A DNA stretch of 64,000 nucleotides from GCA-002708315 sp964460905. Its GTDB lineage: Bacteria; Bacteroidota; Bacteroidia; Bacteroidales; F082. The stretch's first letter is position 1. The number at the start of each line of letters is the position of its first letter. Under the pieces are notes generated by a model, which saw only the letters and a program-made list of their open reading frames with translations, was not told the origin of the DNA and made no database searches. Location: positions 1 to 64,000 of the forward strand of contig CAYWRM010000008.1 of assembly GCA_964460905.1 (NCBI GenBank), in the 5' to 3' direction. The position numbers and the translations under genes are program-made. This document shows, piece after piece, positions 28,304 to 37,821 of the stretch.

Positions 28304-29701
28304 TTAATCCAACTTAAACTTCTTCATTCTTCTATCAAGTGCCTGCCAGGTAACATTTAATAATGCAGCAGCTTTCGATTTGTTATTGCCTGTGCGCAAA
28401 AGAGCTTTTTGAATTAAAAGTTTTTCATGAAATTCCAAATCAAGATTGTCATAGTTAATGGATTCAGTTATTGGATCTTTTGACAAATCTTCTAATATTT
28501 TAGGAGTTGTATTTGAAGAAAATAAAATATGATCTGGAAAAATTGTATCCCCATCGCAAAGAATTACGGCTCTTTCAATAATATTCTTTAACTCCCTGAT
28601 ATTACCCGGAAAATCATACTCCATACATTGGCTAATTACAACAGGATCTATCTTTGAAACATTTTTTTGCATTTGAATACTATACTGCTTTAAGTAATAA
28701 TTCAACAATAATTGAATATCCTCTTTTCTTTCACGTAATGGTGGAATAACTATTGAGAAAACATTTAACCTATGAAATAAATCGAGTCGAAATTTATTTT
28801 CCGACGCAAGTTTCTCAAGATTAGTATTTGAAGCTGCAATTACTCTCACATCAACCTGCTTACTATCTCTTGAGCCCACTTTGCTTACTTTCCTTTCTTC
28901 AAGTACTCTTAGTAATTTTGCCTGTTGCCCTATGGGCATATCACTTATTTCATCAAGAAACAGAGTTCCATTGTCAGCAATCTCAAACCAACCCGCTTTA
29001 TCATCAATAGCCCCGGTAAATGAACCTTTTTTATGTCCAAAAAATTCACTTTCAAACAAACTCTCAGGAATCGCAGAGCAATTAACTGAATAAAACATAT
29101 TATTACTTCTCTGACTTAATTGATGGATGCCGTGTGCAACAAGTTCCTTACCTGTGCCACTTTCTCCAAGAATCAATACTGAAGTATTATTTGATTTAGC
29201 AACTTTATTCATCATGCTTATTAATACCTTCATCGAGTTACTATTTCCTAATAACTGCGTACCTATACTTTTTAATAGTTTTTCCGACAGTAAATCAACA
29301 CTTTTCTGGGCAGTCTTAAGTTTATTATTAAGCTCAATATACCGCTGAGTTCTCATTATTGCATTATTAATATCAAAAAGCCTAAATGGTTTTGCAAAAT
29401 AGTCGGTTGCTCCATTTCTCATGGCTTGAATTACAGTATCCATATCACCATGGCCCGATATCATTATCACTTCTATCTCAGGATATTCTGATTTAATTTT
29501 CAACAAAACCTCCAGCCCATCCATTTCGGGAAGCTTTATATCGAGTATAACTATATTTATGCTGTGTTTAGTTAATATTTCAAATGCAATAGATGGTGCT
29601 AAAGCCTTGAAAACATTATTCTTTTTTGTTATTAAAAATTCCTCTATCTCAGCAACTACCCTTGGTTCATCATCTACAATTAATATATTAATCTTCTCCA
29701 T
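28304..29701 (-). CDS. Sigma-54-dependent NtrC-type response regulator
   Basis: The 465 residues comprise a receiver domain with Asp54 (VILDIKLPEMDG), an AAA+ domain with Walker A GESGTGKE at 179-186 and the sigma-54 contact loop GSFTGA at 226-231 (Ser replacing the usual Ala), and a Fis-type helix-turn-helix at the C-terminus (NNKSKAAALLNVTWQALDRRMKKF). It activates promoters recognised by RpoN. It lies 6 bases after the hybrid kinase that probably phosphorylates it. Its targets are unknown. Confidence 0.95.
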   Translation of the reverse strand: MEKINILIVDDEPRVVAEIEEFLITKKNNVFKALAPSIAFEILTKHSINIVILDIKLPEMDGLEVLLKIKSEYPEIEVIMISGHGDMDTVIQAMRNGATDYFAKPFRLFDINNAIMRTQRYIELNNKLKTAQKSVDLLSEKLLKSIGTQLLGNSNSMKVLISMMNKVAKSNNTSVLILGESGTGKELVAHGIHQLSQRSNNMFYSVNCSAIPESLFESEFFGHKKGSFTGAIDDKAGWFEIADNGTLFLDEISDMPIGQQAKLLRVLEERKVSKVGSRDSKQVDVRVIAASNTNLEKLASENKFRLDLFHRLNVFSIVIPPLRERKEDIQLLLNYYLKQYSIQMQKNVSKIDPVVISQCMEYDFPGNIRELKNIIERAVILCDGDTIFPDHILFSSNTTPKILEDLSKDPITESINYDNLDLEFHEKLLIQKALLRTGNNKSKAAALLNVTWQALDRRMKKFKLD

Positions 29702-29707
29702 TATAGT

Positions 29708-31921
29708 TTACTTATTTGGAAGCTTTATAATTATTCGTGTATATTCTCCTTCTATACTTTCAACATCAATTTCACCATTCATTTCAGAAATAATTCCATA
29801 AGAAATGGATAATCCTAATCCTGTCCCTTTCTCTTCGCTTTTCGTAGTAAAAAAAGGATCAAAAATATTTGATATAATTTCTTTACTAATTCCAATACCG
29901 TTGTCGGTTACACTTAGTATTATATTCTTCTTGTTTTTATCTAAATCGATAGAAATACGTTTTTTATACTCATTGGTATCACTCTGTTTAGCTTTCTCAT
30001 TTACAGCGTGCCTGGCATTTGTAATTAAGTTTAATACCACTTGCTCAACCCTGTATTGATTGCCCATCGTTTCAATTGTTTCTTTTGGGATATTTAATGA
30101 AATCTCAAAATTACTGTCTGTAAGCTTCTTGCGAACCATAGAAAGTGCGTTATAGATAACATTATTTAACGAAACAACTTCAATGATTGAATTATCCTGC
30201 TCTCGTGAAAATAACCTTACATGCTCTATTATCTTTTTAATTCTATCTATATCATTGAAAAGTAGGTTTACTTTATTTCTAAGATATTCAACATCTACAT
30301 CATTGTTGGTTGTGCTCAGAAGTAAATTTTCCAATCCCATTGATATACCACCTAAAGGTTGATTAATTTCATGAGCTAAGCCCGCAGAAAGTTCTCCAAT
30401 TGACTCAAGCTTAGATTTTTGTACTAATAATTGTTGTTGTACTTTCACTCTGTCTATTTCTTCTTTTATCCGTTTTGCAAGGTCTCGATTAAGTTCATGC
30501 AAATCGTCTTCAGCATTCTTTTGTTTAGTAATGTCAGAAATAAACGCTAGCGTTGCGGGTTCAAAGTCCCACATTATTTTTGTTACTCTTAATAGAAGCC
30601 ATTTCCCATTTAACATCTGAATTTGTAATTCATTTTTAATATTATCATCAGAAATTATTTCATCTTCAATTAAGTCCTCTACTTCTTTAATATAACTATG
30701 TACGACTAAAGAAGAAAACTTTTTCCCAATGATATCTCTTGGTGATAATTCAAGAACCTCAGTCATTTTAGGGTTAATCAAAGAAATAGTACTGTTCATG
30801 ATTAATAATATTCCATCGTTCGCATTCTCGTAAATGAGCCTATATTTTTCTTCACTATCACGAAGAAGCCGCTCTGCAATTGTGCGTTCTGTAACCTCCT
30901 GTTCCAGGTCTTTAGTTCGCTCCCAAACACGTTCTTCCAATGATATATTTAATTTACGCATTTCCTCTTCTACATCTCTCCGAAATATTGCCCCACCAAG
31001 ATTAAAAGCCAACATTTCCAAAGCATTAATCTCCGATGTAGTCCAAATTCTTTTGCTAACACAATCATCAAAACCAATAAAACCCCACCAACTGTTTTTA
31101 ACAAAAATTGGTATTGCAAGTAATGAGAGTATATCTTGTTCTACTAAAATAGTTTTGGTTGGCTCTTTAAAATCATCTATAACGCCCATTACATTTTGGT
31201 GATTACTCAGTAGTTTGACCCAGGAACTAAATATGTCACTATTTGCAGGAATATTTTTAAGGTTCTCATTATTTATCTGAGGAATCATTCCTTTTGCATT
31301 CCATTCGTAAATTTGACTTACGTGATTTTTATTGTCAAGTTCATGTACTTTAAAAAGGTACACCCTTGATACGTTTGTATTTTCACCTACCAACTGTAAT
31401 GCTTCATTTACCGTATTATCGTTAACACCTTTTCTGAAGAATATTCCAGTGGTTTGGGATAATGCTTTTAGTATTTTTTTTCCCTTATCACGCTCATGTT
31501 CTGCTACCACCCTTTTAATGGCCTCATCCTTTAATCTTTTTTCTAGTAGAATGTCATTTGCCTGTTCTTCGATTCTATGTAAGAGGTGCTTAGTTTCAAC
31601 AGGTTTTATTAGAAAACCTTTAACACCTGCTTCTATAGCTTTTAAAAAAAATCTTGACTCACCATATGCAGACATTATAATGATTCGCATTGATTTATCA
31701 TTCTCCCTGATCTTTTTAATCATATCAAGGCCGTTCATTATAGGCATTTTGATATCTGTTAGAATAAGATCGGGATTGTTCTCTAAATAACTATCATAGC
31801 CCTCTGAACCATCTTTAGCTGTATATAATTTTGAGATATGCTTAGAGAGGATTTGTGCATAGATATTTCTGATAATATTATCATCCTCAACTAATAACAA
31901 GGAAATTTCAAGTTTTGCCAT
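29708..31921 (-). CDS. Hybrid sensor histidine kinase (REC-GAF-PAS-HisKA-HATPase)
   Basis: The 737 residues have an N-terminal receiver with Asp56 in LILTDIKMPIMNG, a GAF-like sensory domain (about 155-325), a coiled-coil link, a PAS domain (about 355-470), HisKA with His517 in LSAGLAHEINQPLG, and a HATPase domain ending GTGLGLSISYGI. The QPLGGI kinase type is common in NtrB-like partners of sigma-54 regulators. No membrane helix is evident. It starts 14 bases downstream of the DUF218-DUF1684 membrane protein and ends 6 bases before the regulator, so all three genes form one unit. Confidence 0.94.
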   Translation of the reverse strand: MAKLEISLLLVEDDNIIRNIYAQILSKHISKLYTAKDGSEGYDSYLENNPDLILTDIKMPIMNGLDMIKKIRENDKSMRIIIMSAYGESRFFLKAIEAGVKGFLIKPVETKHLLHRIEEQANDILLEKRLKDEAIKRVVAEHERDKGKKILKALSQTTGIFFRKGVNDNTVNEALQLVGENTNVSRVYLFKVHELDNKNHVSQIYEWNAKGMIPQINNENLKNIPANSDIFSSWVKLLSNHQNVMGVIDDFKEPTKTILVEQDILSLLAIPIFVKNSWWGFIGFDDCVSKRIWTTSEINALEMLAFNLGGAIFRRDVEEEMRKLNISLEERVWERTKDLEQEVTERTIAERLLRDSEEKYRLIYENANDGILLIMNSTISLINPKMTEVLELSPRDIIGKKFSSLVVHSYIKEVEDLIEDEIISDDNIKNELQIQMLNGKWLLLRVTKIMWDFEPATLAFISDITKQKNAEDDLHELNRDLAKRIKEEIDRVKVQQQLLVQKSKLESIGELSAGLAHEINQPLGGISMGLENLLLSTTNNDVDVEYLRNKVNLLFNDIDRIKKIIEHVRLFSREQDNSIIEVVSLNNVIYNALSMVRKKLTDSNFEISLNIPKETIETMGNQYRVEQVVLNLITNARHAVNEKAKQSDTNEYKKRISIDLDKNKKNIILSVTDNGIGISKEIISNIFDPFFTTKSEEKGTGLGLSISYGIISEMNGEIDVESIEGEYTRIIIKLPNK

Positions 31922-31935
31922 CTATTATATCATGA

Positions 31936-33162
31936 TTATTTAAACCTTTTTTCTCCTGCAAGAATACCAACGTTTATATGGTTTTGGAATGGAACCAATG
32001 GACATGACCATCTTTCAGAATATGCACAATATGGATTATATGCATTATTAAAATCTATTTTAATATGCGTTTTATCTGGTATAGGAATGTCAATATATCT
32101 ACCAGCCTCATAAGTATTTACACTATTAGTTAAATCAGTAAATGGTACAAATAAGTTACCACCATAAACTGAATCATTAATATAATCCATATTTTGAAAT
32201 GCTGTTAATCTGCAGTTAGTATCATTGACAATAAAATCCAAATAACCATAAGTACGGTATGTTGGAGTACGGGCTGTGTTGGTTTTCATCCCAAAAATAG
32301 CAGATGAAGTATCAACAATAAATTGCGCTTCAACCTTATAATCAATATTTGGTGCAAAATAGTTGAATCCGTGAAAATTCTCTAATTCTAAATTATTAAA
32401 TGGAGTAGATGTTGAATCTGAAAACTCAATTAATTTATCTTCACGATTATAATAAATACTATCAGTATATTTTCCTAACTCAACTCTGGCAACTGATGTA
32501 GAATAGTCAGGATGAAAAAACATCATAACATATAGAGTTGCAACAAATTCGTTACTAACGTTTCTAAAACCTTTACTGCTTTTCCACCAATGGTTAGCTG
32601 CAAACGTCCTATCCTTATGTGCTATAATTCCAATATTGTAATCCGAACCAAAGGCTTTTCTAAACATCATTCTGCTTCTGCGCGAGTGTACTCCAACAGT
32701 GTAAATATCAAAATTGTGTGCCCAATCATTCTTATCAAAAAGCATTTTAGTAACAACTGCTGTATGATAGGTTCTGTCAATTAATACATTTGAAGGAATA
32801 TCAGCAATGTAAACGGTATCTGTAAGACCATAATATTTTAATGCACGAACAGTTGCGTGTGCTGTACTTTTATAGGGTGCAATAAATTCATAGTTTATTA
32901 TGGGAATGCCAGTTACAATGAGCCTGTTATAATTGTGTTCATTATAATATGCTAGAGCATCCTTAACAACATAGGCAGGGGCAGAACCCTCAAGTACTAA
33001 GGTTTTTGAATTAATCGGATTATTTACTGCAAGAAAATAGTAAACACCAACTAGAGATAGTCTGAATAATATCACTAATACTACTAATACTAGTATCCAA
33101 CCTAATAAAGTAGGACGAATACAATTTCTCTTCTTGAAAAGGCTAAGTTTAAATTTTGACAT
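31936..33162 (-). CDS. Fusion of DUF218 (SanA/ElyC-like) and DUF1684 domains
   Basis: One membrane helix (about 16-42) is followed by a DUF218-type domain (about 50-215) with LVLEGSAPAYVV, the SRRSRMMFRKAF motif and a DRTYHTA loop; this fold occurs in SanA and ElyC envelope proteins. Residues 230-408 match DUF1684, with FNNAYNPYCAYSERWSCPLVP and the closing NVGILAGEKRF. I do not know of a characterised fusion. It probably faces the periplasm. It precedes a hybrid kinase and sigma-54 regulator in a tight operon, so it may sense or report envelope status. Confidence 0.65.
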   Translation of the reverse strand: MSKFKLSLFKKRNCIRPTLLGWILVLVVLVILFRLSLVGVYYFLAVNNPINSKTLVLEGSAPAYVVKDALAYYNEHNYNRLIVTGIPIINYEFIAPYKSTAHATVRALKYYGLTDTVYIADIPSNVLIDRTYHTAVVTKMLFDKNDWAHNFDIYTVGVHSRRSRMMFRKAFGSDYNIGIIAHKDRTFAANHWWKSSKGFRNVSNEFVATLYVMMFFHPDYSTSVARVELGKYTDSIYYNREDKLIEFSDSTSTPFNNLELENFHGFNYFAPNIDYKVEAQFIVDTSSAIFGMKTNTARTPTYRTYGYLDFIVNDTNCRLTAFQNMDYINDSVYGGNLFVPFTDLTNSVNTYEAGRYIDIPIPDKTHIKIDFNNAYNPYCAYSERWSCPLVPFQNHINVGILAGEKRFK

Positions 33163-33253
33163 TTGTATAAACGTAAATCACGAATAGAACGTCAAATATA
33201 ATAAAATAAGTTTGAGAATATCAGTTGATTATGATTGTTAAATAATATATTAA

Positions 33254-33460
33254 CTAGAGTGCTGAGATCTCTTTAACAAATTTGTTAATTGTCTCATCAT
33301 CAAAACCTTTTTCTTTGGCAGCTTCCTCAAGTGTACCCCAAATTGGCTCACCACACATAATACACCTTATGTCATTTTCCATAAGATATTTAACAGAAGC
33401 GGGATAACTATTAACAAGTTCTTCAATTAAGATATCCTTTGTTATTTCAGGTAGAATCAT
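33254..33460 (-). CDS. DUF1858 domain protein
   Basis: This 68-residue protein consists of one DUF1858 domain: two helices, then MENDIRCIMCGEPIWGTLEEAAKEKG, with the CIMCG cysteine pair typical of the family. Such domains often sit beside redox or metal proteins. It lies 57 bases after the DUF1015 gene at the end of the serine operon. Confidence 0.82.
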   Translation of the reverse strand: MILPEITKDILIEELVNSYPASVKYLMENDIRCIMCGEPIWGTLEEAAKEKGFDDETINKFVKEISAL

Positions 33461-33517
33461 AATTCAATACTTACAACAAATATGCTACTTAAGCAGAGTT
33501 TGAGTGAAACCAGTGTT

Positions 33518-34765
33518 TTAATCAAGCTCATGAACAACAAGTCCTGAACGTAACTTTGGCTCGAACCATGTAGTTTTTGGAGGCATTATCAGTCCGCTGT
33601 CAGCAATATTTATAAGCTGCTTCATGCTCACTGGGTATAAAGCAAATGCTACTTCCATCTCGCCTGAATCAACTCTTCTTTTTAGTTCTTCAAGTCCACG
33701 TATACCACCAACAAAGTCAATTCGTTTTGAACGACGTAAATCTCCGATTTCCAATAGTGGAGTAAGCACTTGTTTGGTTAAAATTGTTACATCCAATACA
33801 GCAATAGGGTCATTATCATCATAAGTACCATTATTTGCCGTAAGTGAATACCAACGCCCGTTAAGATACATAGAAAAATTATGTAAAGCATCAGGTTTAT
33901 ATATTTCAGTACCCTTATCTTCGATAGAAAAGGCAAACTCCAGTTTCTTTATAAAGTCCTCAACTGAATAACCACTTAAATCTTTAACAACCCTATTATA
34001 GTCAATAATTGTAAGTTGATCATCAGGAAAATGAACTGCCAAAAAATAGTTATATTCTTCGTTACCCGTATGATTAGGATTATTTGCCTTTTTCTCGTTT
34101 CCTACAAGTGCAGCAGCAGCGGTGCGGTGATGTCCATCAGCTACGTAGGTTACGGGCAGTAATTCAAAAAGTTCAATAATTCTATTAACCTTCGATTTTT
34201 CCCTAACTACCCAGAAGTGATGTCCTACCCCATCATCAGCAGTAAAGTCATAATCAGCTTTATTAGCTTTAACATAATCCGCAACAATTTTATCTATTTC
34301 TGCGACAGCAGGATAAGAAAAGAAAACAGGTTCCATATTTGCATTTGTTATGCGAACATGTTTCATTCTATCTTCTTCCTTGTCGGGACGAGTAAGCTCA
34401 TGTTTCTTAATTACATTATTCATATAATCTTCAACGCTAGCACATCCAACAATTCCGTATTGAGTTTTACCAAACATTGTTTGAGCATATATATATAGGT
34501 AATCCTCATTATCTTGAACAAGCCACTTGTTATTTTTGAACTTCTCAAAGTTTACCTTTGCTTTGTTATAAACCTCTTTACTGTATAGATTTACGTTTTC
34601 ATCAAGATCAATTTCAGGTTTAATTATATGCAATAATGAATACTCATTACCTGCGGCTTCAATTCGTGCTTCTGCTGAGTTTAGTACGTCATATGGACGT
34701 GATGCAAGCTCCTTCACTATATTTTGTGGAGGGCGATATCCTTTAAATGCTTTTAATGTAGCCAT
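33518..34765 (-). CDS. DUF1015 family protein
   Basis: The 415-residue protein carries the DUF1015 landmarks: opening KAFKGYRPPQNIV, RPYDVLNSAEA, VADGHHRTAAAAL near residue 210 and DFVGGIRGLEELKRRVDSGE near the C-terminus. In many Bacteroidota it is encoded just after serA, as here, which suggests a role tied to serine or one-carbon metabolism. The biochemical function is not established to my knowledge. A small four-helix protein intervenes between it and serA. Confidence 0.9.
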   Translation of the reverse strand: MATLKAFKGYRPPQNIVKELASRPYDVLNSAEARIEAAGNEYSLLHIIKPEIDLDENVNLYSKEVYNKAKVNFEKFKNNKWLVQDNEDYLYIYAQTMFGKTQYGIVGCASVEDYMNNVIKKHELTRPDKEEDRMKHVRITNANMEPVFFSYPAVAEIDKIVADYVKANKADYDFTADDGVGHHFWVVREKSKVNRIIELFELLPVTYVADGHHRTAAAALVGNEKKANNPNHTGNEEYNYFLAVHFPDDQLTIIDYNRVVKDLSGYSVEDFIKKLEFAFSIEDKGTEIYKPDALHNFSMYLNGRWYSLTANNGTYDDNDPIAVLDVTILTKQVLTPLLEIGDLRRSKRIDFVGGIRGLEELKRRVDSGEMEVAFALYPVSMKQLINIADSGLIMPPKTTWFEPKLRSGLVVHELD

Positions 34766-34821
34766 TTATATAGTTTTTTTACGTTTATTTGTTTTATTAC
34801 AAGTTAAAATCATCACCTAAC

Positions 34822-35334
34822 TTAGTCTTCCATCTCGTTCTTTACGTTTCTGTCATCATCATATGACATTCTGTTACCTTCAATGCTATTACCTTTCCCG
34901 TTATATCTATAATTTCCGTTACTATTACTACTACTTTGTCCGTTAGAACGCTGTAATGAAGAAATCAAAGCTCCAAGCATCTTAGTCATTTCCATAAGAT
35001 GATTTCGTGACTCATCTTCTTGTGTATCTGAGATGTGATTTTGCATAAAAGCAAGTGTGGTAAAAACAAGACATTCTCTGATAGAACTTTTTGCCAACTT
35101 TAAATTATAAATAAATTGGCTTTTATTTCTTGCAGATCCTTCTACTATATATAATGCAATATTTCTGGCAGAATCATTAAAGCGTAATATAAATTGTGTT
35201 TTGTCATTATCAGGAAAAAACATTGAAACATCTTGAAGCCAGTTAATGTAGTCTAGAGCTTTATGATAAATTCGTAAATCTTCAAATCTAAAGAATGTTA
35301 CAGTTTTTTCAGGTTTTTCAGTTTGTTCGAACAT
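34822..35334 (-). CDS. Four-helix-bundle protein of the bS23/IVS family
   Basis: Residues 12-125 match the four-helix bundle family first seen in rRNA intervening sequences: FRFEDLRIYHKALDYINWLQ, ARNIALYIVEGSARNKSQF and SIRECLVFTTLAF. The last 45 residues are Asn/Ser/Gly-rich and look disordered. It stands between serA and DUF1015 within the serine operon rather than in an rRNA gene. RNA binding is possible but unproven. Confidence 0.85.
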   Translation of the reverse strand: MFEQTEKPEKTVTFFRFEDLRIYHKALDYINWLQDVSMFFPDNDKTQFILRFNDSARNIALYIVEGSARNKSQFIYNLKLAKSSIRECLVFTTLAFMQNHISDTQEDESRNHLMEMTKMLGALISSLQRSNGQSSSNSNGNYRYNGKGNSIEGNRMSYDDDRNVKNEMED

Positions 35335-35476
35335 ATAAATATTAGTTAAAGTAAAAATTATATAATACCGATCAAATAGCTGTAATTTAATTTAATGCAC
35401 TTTATCTATTTATGTAAATAGATACGAAATTAAAAATTAAATAGCATTGTTGATTCGGATACCTTGTTTAAATATA

Positions 35477-36397
35477 TTAATTAACTTTAAAGGTAGTATC
35501 ACCCTTTTCGATAAAGTTTATGATTTGATTGGCAGCAGCTTTTCCGGCATTAATATTTGCTTCAGCAGTTTGTGCTCCCATCTTTTTTGGTGTAAAGAAA
35601 CAACGCTCCGGAAACCTATCTTCCAGAATATCCTTATTCGCCGGGGCTATATCTGATAGATATTTGAAACTATCATTTTCTTCAAATATTTTTATAATAT
35701 CATCTTCGTTAATAACTTCCTTACGTGCTGTATTAACTAATACTGCATTAGTCTTCATTTTTGAAAGCAGTTCGTAGTTAATAGATTTAATTGTGTGTTT
35801 ATTAGCCGGTATATGAAGACTAATATAATCACATTTACTATAAAGATCCTCAACAGAATCTAGTACAGTTACCCCGTCAGCTTCAATAGTTTCTTTTGCT
35901 ACAAATGGGTCGAATGCAAAAACTTTCATACCAAAACCCTTGGCAATTTTGGCAACTAAACTACCAACATTGCCATAAGCATGAATACCCAGGTTTTTAC
36001 AACACAACTCAGTACCCGATGTGCCATTAAAATGATTGCGTGCCTGATAAACCATCATCCCCAGAGCTAGCTCTGCTACTGCGTTTGAGTTTTGACCGGG
36101 AGTGTTCATTACCACAACATTATTTTTAGATGCCGTTTCAAGGTTTACATTATCAAAACCGGCTCCGGCTCTAACTACAATTTTCAATTTTGTGGCAGCA
36201 TCTATTACTTCCGGTGTAATTTTATCACTTCTCACAATCATGGCTTCTGCATCAGCTACAGCTGCAATGAGTTCATCCTGACTATTATATTTTTCAAAAA
36301 ATGTGCAATCATATCCTGCATCATTAAAAATGTTTTTTATTTGATCTACTGCGGCAGTAGCAAATGGTTTTTCTGTTGCAACCAATACTTTTGTCAT
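35477..36397 (-). CDS. serA: D-3-phosphoglycerate dehydrogenase, short form
   Basis: It catalyses the first step of serine synthesis, 3-phosphoglycerate to 3-phosphohydroxypyruvate with NAD+. The 306 residues have the substrate-domain motif VVRAGAGFDNVNLE, the NAD-binding turn HAYGNVGS and LVNTARKEVINEDD. The usual His-containing loop at the C-terminal side reads FTPKKMGAQTAEA, so the family's catalytic His is replaced here by Lys in the context KKMGAQT, a known variation among short SerA homologues. There is no ACT regulatory domain, so feedback inhibition by serine would need another route. serC lies 37 bases upstream. Confidence 0.9.
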   Translation of the reverse strand: MTKVLVATEKPFATAAVDQIKNIFNDAGYDCTFFEKYNSQDELIAAVADAEAMIVRSDKITPEVIDAATKLKIVVRAGAGFDNVNLETASKNNVVVMNTPGQNSNAVAELALGMMVYQARNHFNGTSGTELCCKNLGIHAYGNVGSLVAKIAKGFGMKVFAFDPFVAKETIEADGVTVLDSVEDLYSKCDYISLHIPANKHTIKSINYELLSKMKTNAVLVNTARKEVINEDDIIKIFEENDSFKYLSDIAPANKDILEDRFPERCFFTPKKMGAQTAEANINAGKAAANQIINFIEKGDTTFKVN

Positions 36398-36434
36398 ATT
36401 AGTAATATTTAGTGTTTAAATTAGAATATTATAA

Positions 36435-37508
36435 CTAGTTACTTGCTTGTTCAAATTCTTGCATTGTGGCAATTAAGGCCTCAACACTTTCAATAGGAAG
36501 TGCGTTATAAGTAGAAGCCCGAAAACCACCTACTGATCTGTGTCCTTTAATACCAATCATACCTTTTGAAGAAGCAAATTCAAAAAATGCTTTTTCTTTA
36601 TCTTCATTTCCTTCCGTCATTACGAAACAAATATTCATAATTGAGCGGTCATCTTTGTCTTCAACTGTAGCTTTAAACAAACTATTTCTTTCTATTTCGT
36701 CATAAAGCAATCCAGCTTTTTTAATATTGATTTTATTTATTTCTTCTATACCGCCTAGGTCTTTAAGCCATTTTAAAGTTTGTAATGCAGCAAAAATAGG
36801 TACAACCGGTGGTGTGTTGAACATACTCTCTTTATCAATATGAGTTTGGTAATTCAACATTGTAGGTAGGTGATGTTTAACTTTACCAAGTATATCATTA
36901 CGAATAATAACAAAAGTAACACCTGCAGGAGCAAGGTTTTTTTGTGCACCGCCATAAATAATTGCGTATTTGCTAACATCAAATGGGCGGCTGAAAATAT
37001 CTGAAGACATATCTGCTACCAATGGTATTGGAGAATCCATGTCATATTTAATCTCAGTGCCGTAAATTGTGTTGTTTGTAGTTATATGAAAATAATCAGC
37101 ATCAGTAGGAATAACATAGCCCTTAGGAATATATGAGAAATTTTTATCCTCAGAGGATGCAACAACATCAGTTTCACCAAACATTTTTGCTTCTTTAATT
37201 GCCTTTTTTGACCATGCGCCCGTATTGAGGTATGCCGCTTTTTTTACGAAAAGATTAAATGGAATCATGGCAAACTGCATACTGGCACCTCCACCCAAAA
37301 ACAAAACAGAATAGTTATCAGGAATGTGAAGTAACTCTTTGAAAAGGGCGGTAGCTTCATCAACAACAGCCACAAATTCTTTACTACGATGACTTACTTC
37401 CATTATAGATAAGCCTGTTCCGGCAAAATCAATAATGGCATCAGCAGTTTGTTTAATAGTAAATTTAGGTAGAATAGACGGACCTGCGTAAAAATTATGT
37501 TTTTTCAT
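36435..37508 (-). CDS. serC: Phosphoserine aminotransferase
   Basis: A PLP enzyme that transfers the amino group of glutamate to 3-phosphohydroxypyruvate, making phosphoserine. The start at 37508 gives MKKHNFYAGPSILP, the conserved N-terminus. An upstream ATG at 37607 would add 33 atypical residues across the promoter. The PLP lysine lies in YGGAQKNLAPAG; SIMEVSHRSKEF and FRASTYNALP also fit. A CAAATATA complement (-7 TATATTTG, 37538-37545) supports this start. It heads the serC-serA-four-helix-DUF1015-DUF1858 run. Confidence 0.95.
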   Translation of the reverse strand: MKKHNFYAGPSILPKFTIKQTADAIIDFAGTGLSIMEVSHRSKEFVAVVDEATALFKELLHIPDNYSVLFLGGGASMQFAMIPFNLFVKKAAYLNTGAWSKKAIKEAKMFGETDVVASSEDKNFSYIPKGYVIPTDADYFHITTNNTIYGTEIKYDMDSPIPLVADMSSDIFSRPFDVSKYAIIYGGAQKNLAPAGVTFVIIRNDILGKVKHHLPTMLNYQTHIDKESMFNTPPVVPIFAALQTLKWLKDLGGIEEINKINIKKAGLLYDEIERNSLFKATVEDKDDRSIMNICFVMTEGNEDKEKAFFEFASSKGMIGIKGHRSVGGFRASTYNALPIESVEALIATMQEFEQASN

Positions 37509-37689
37509 TGTTTTAGTATTTAAGATTAAACGAATGGCAAATATAAAATATATTATAGGTTTTTCACATAAAATATAACTTAGAATGGTTCTATTTTGGG
37601 ATTCCAAAATGGTAGGTGTGAATGGTATTTCTAAGAAAACAAATCATATTCAAAAGTGGATCTTCAAAATATCATTAATGTCTCGGTAA

Positions 37690-37790
37690 CTAGCTAGTAC
37701 GAAAGGTTTAAAAAAAGGAGTTCAACCCTGGTTGATCGCTGGTCTTAAACATAACCGTAATGAAGTTGTTGAGTTTTTACGGGAGTCTTA
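37690..37790 (+). pseudogene. Possible short gene remnant
   Basis: A short frame with protein-like composition (KKGVQPWLIAGLKHNR, NEVVEFLRES then stop) lies between serC and the S41 protease and has no convincing start. It may be the C-terminus of a decayed gene; I do not recognise it. The rest of the 313-base gap holds only the serC promoter region. Confidence 0.2.
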
Positions 37791-37821
37791 AACTAATAAA
37801 TCAAATTACACTAAATAATGG

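Noticed and set aside
37509..37607. Upstream ATG for serC
   Set aside because: The extra 33 residues cover the promoter, and the conserved N-terminus starts at 37508.
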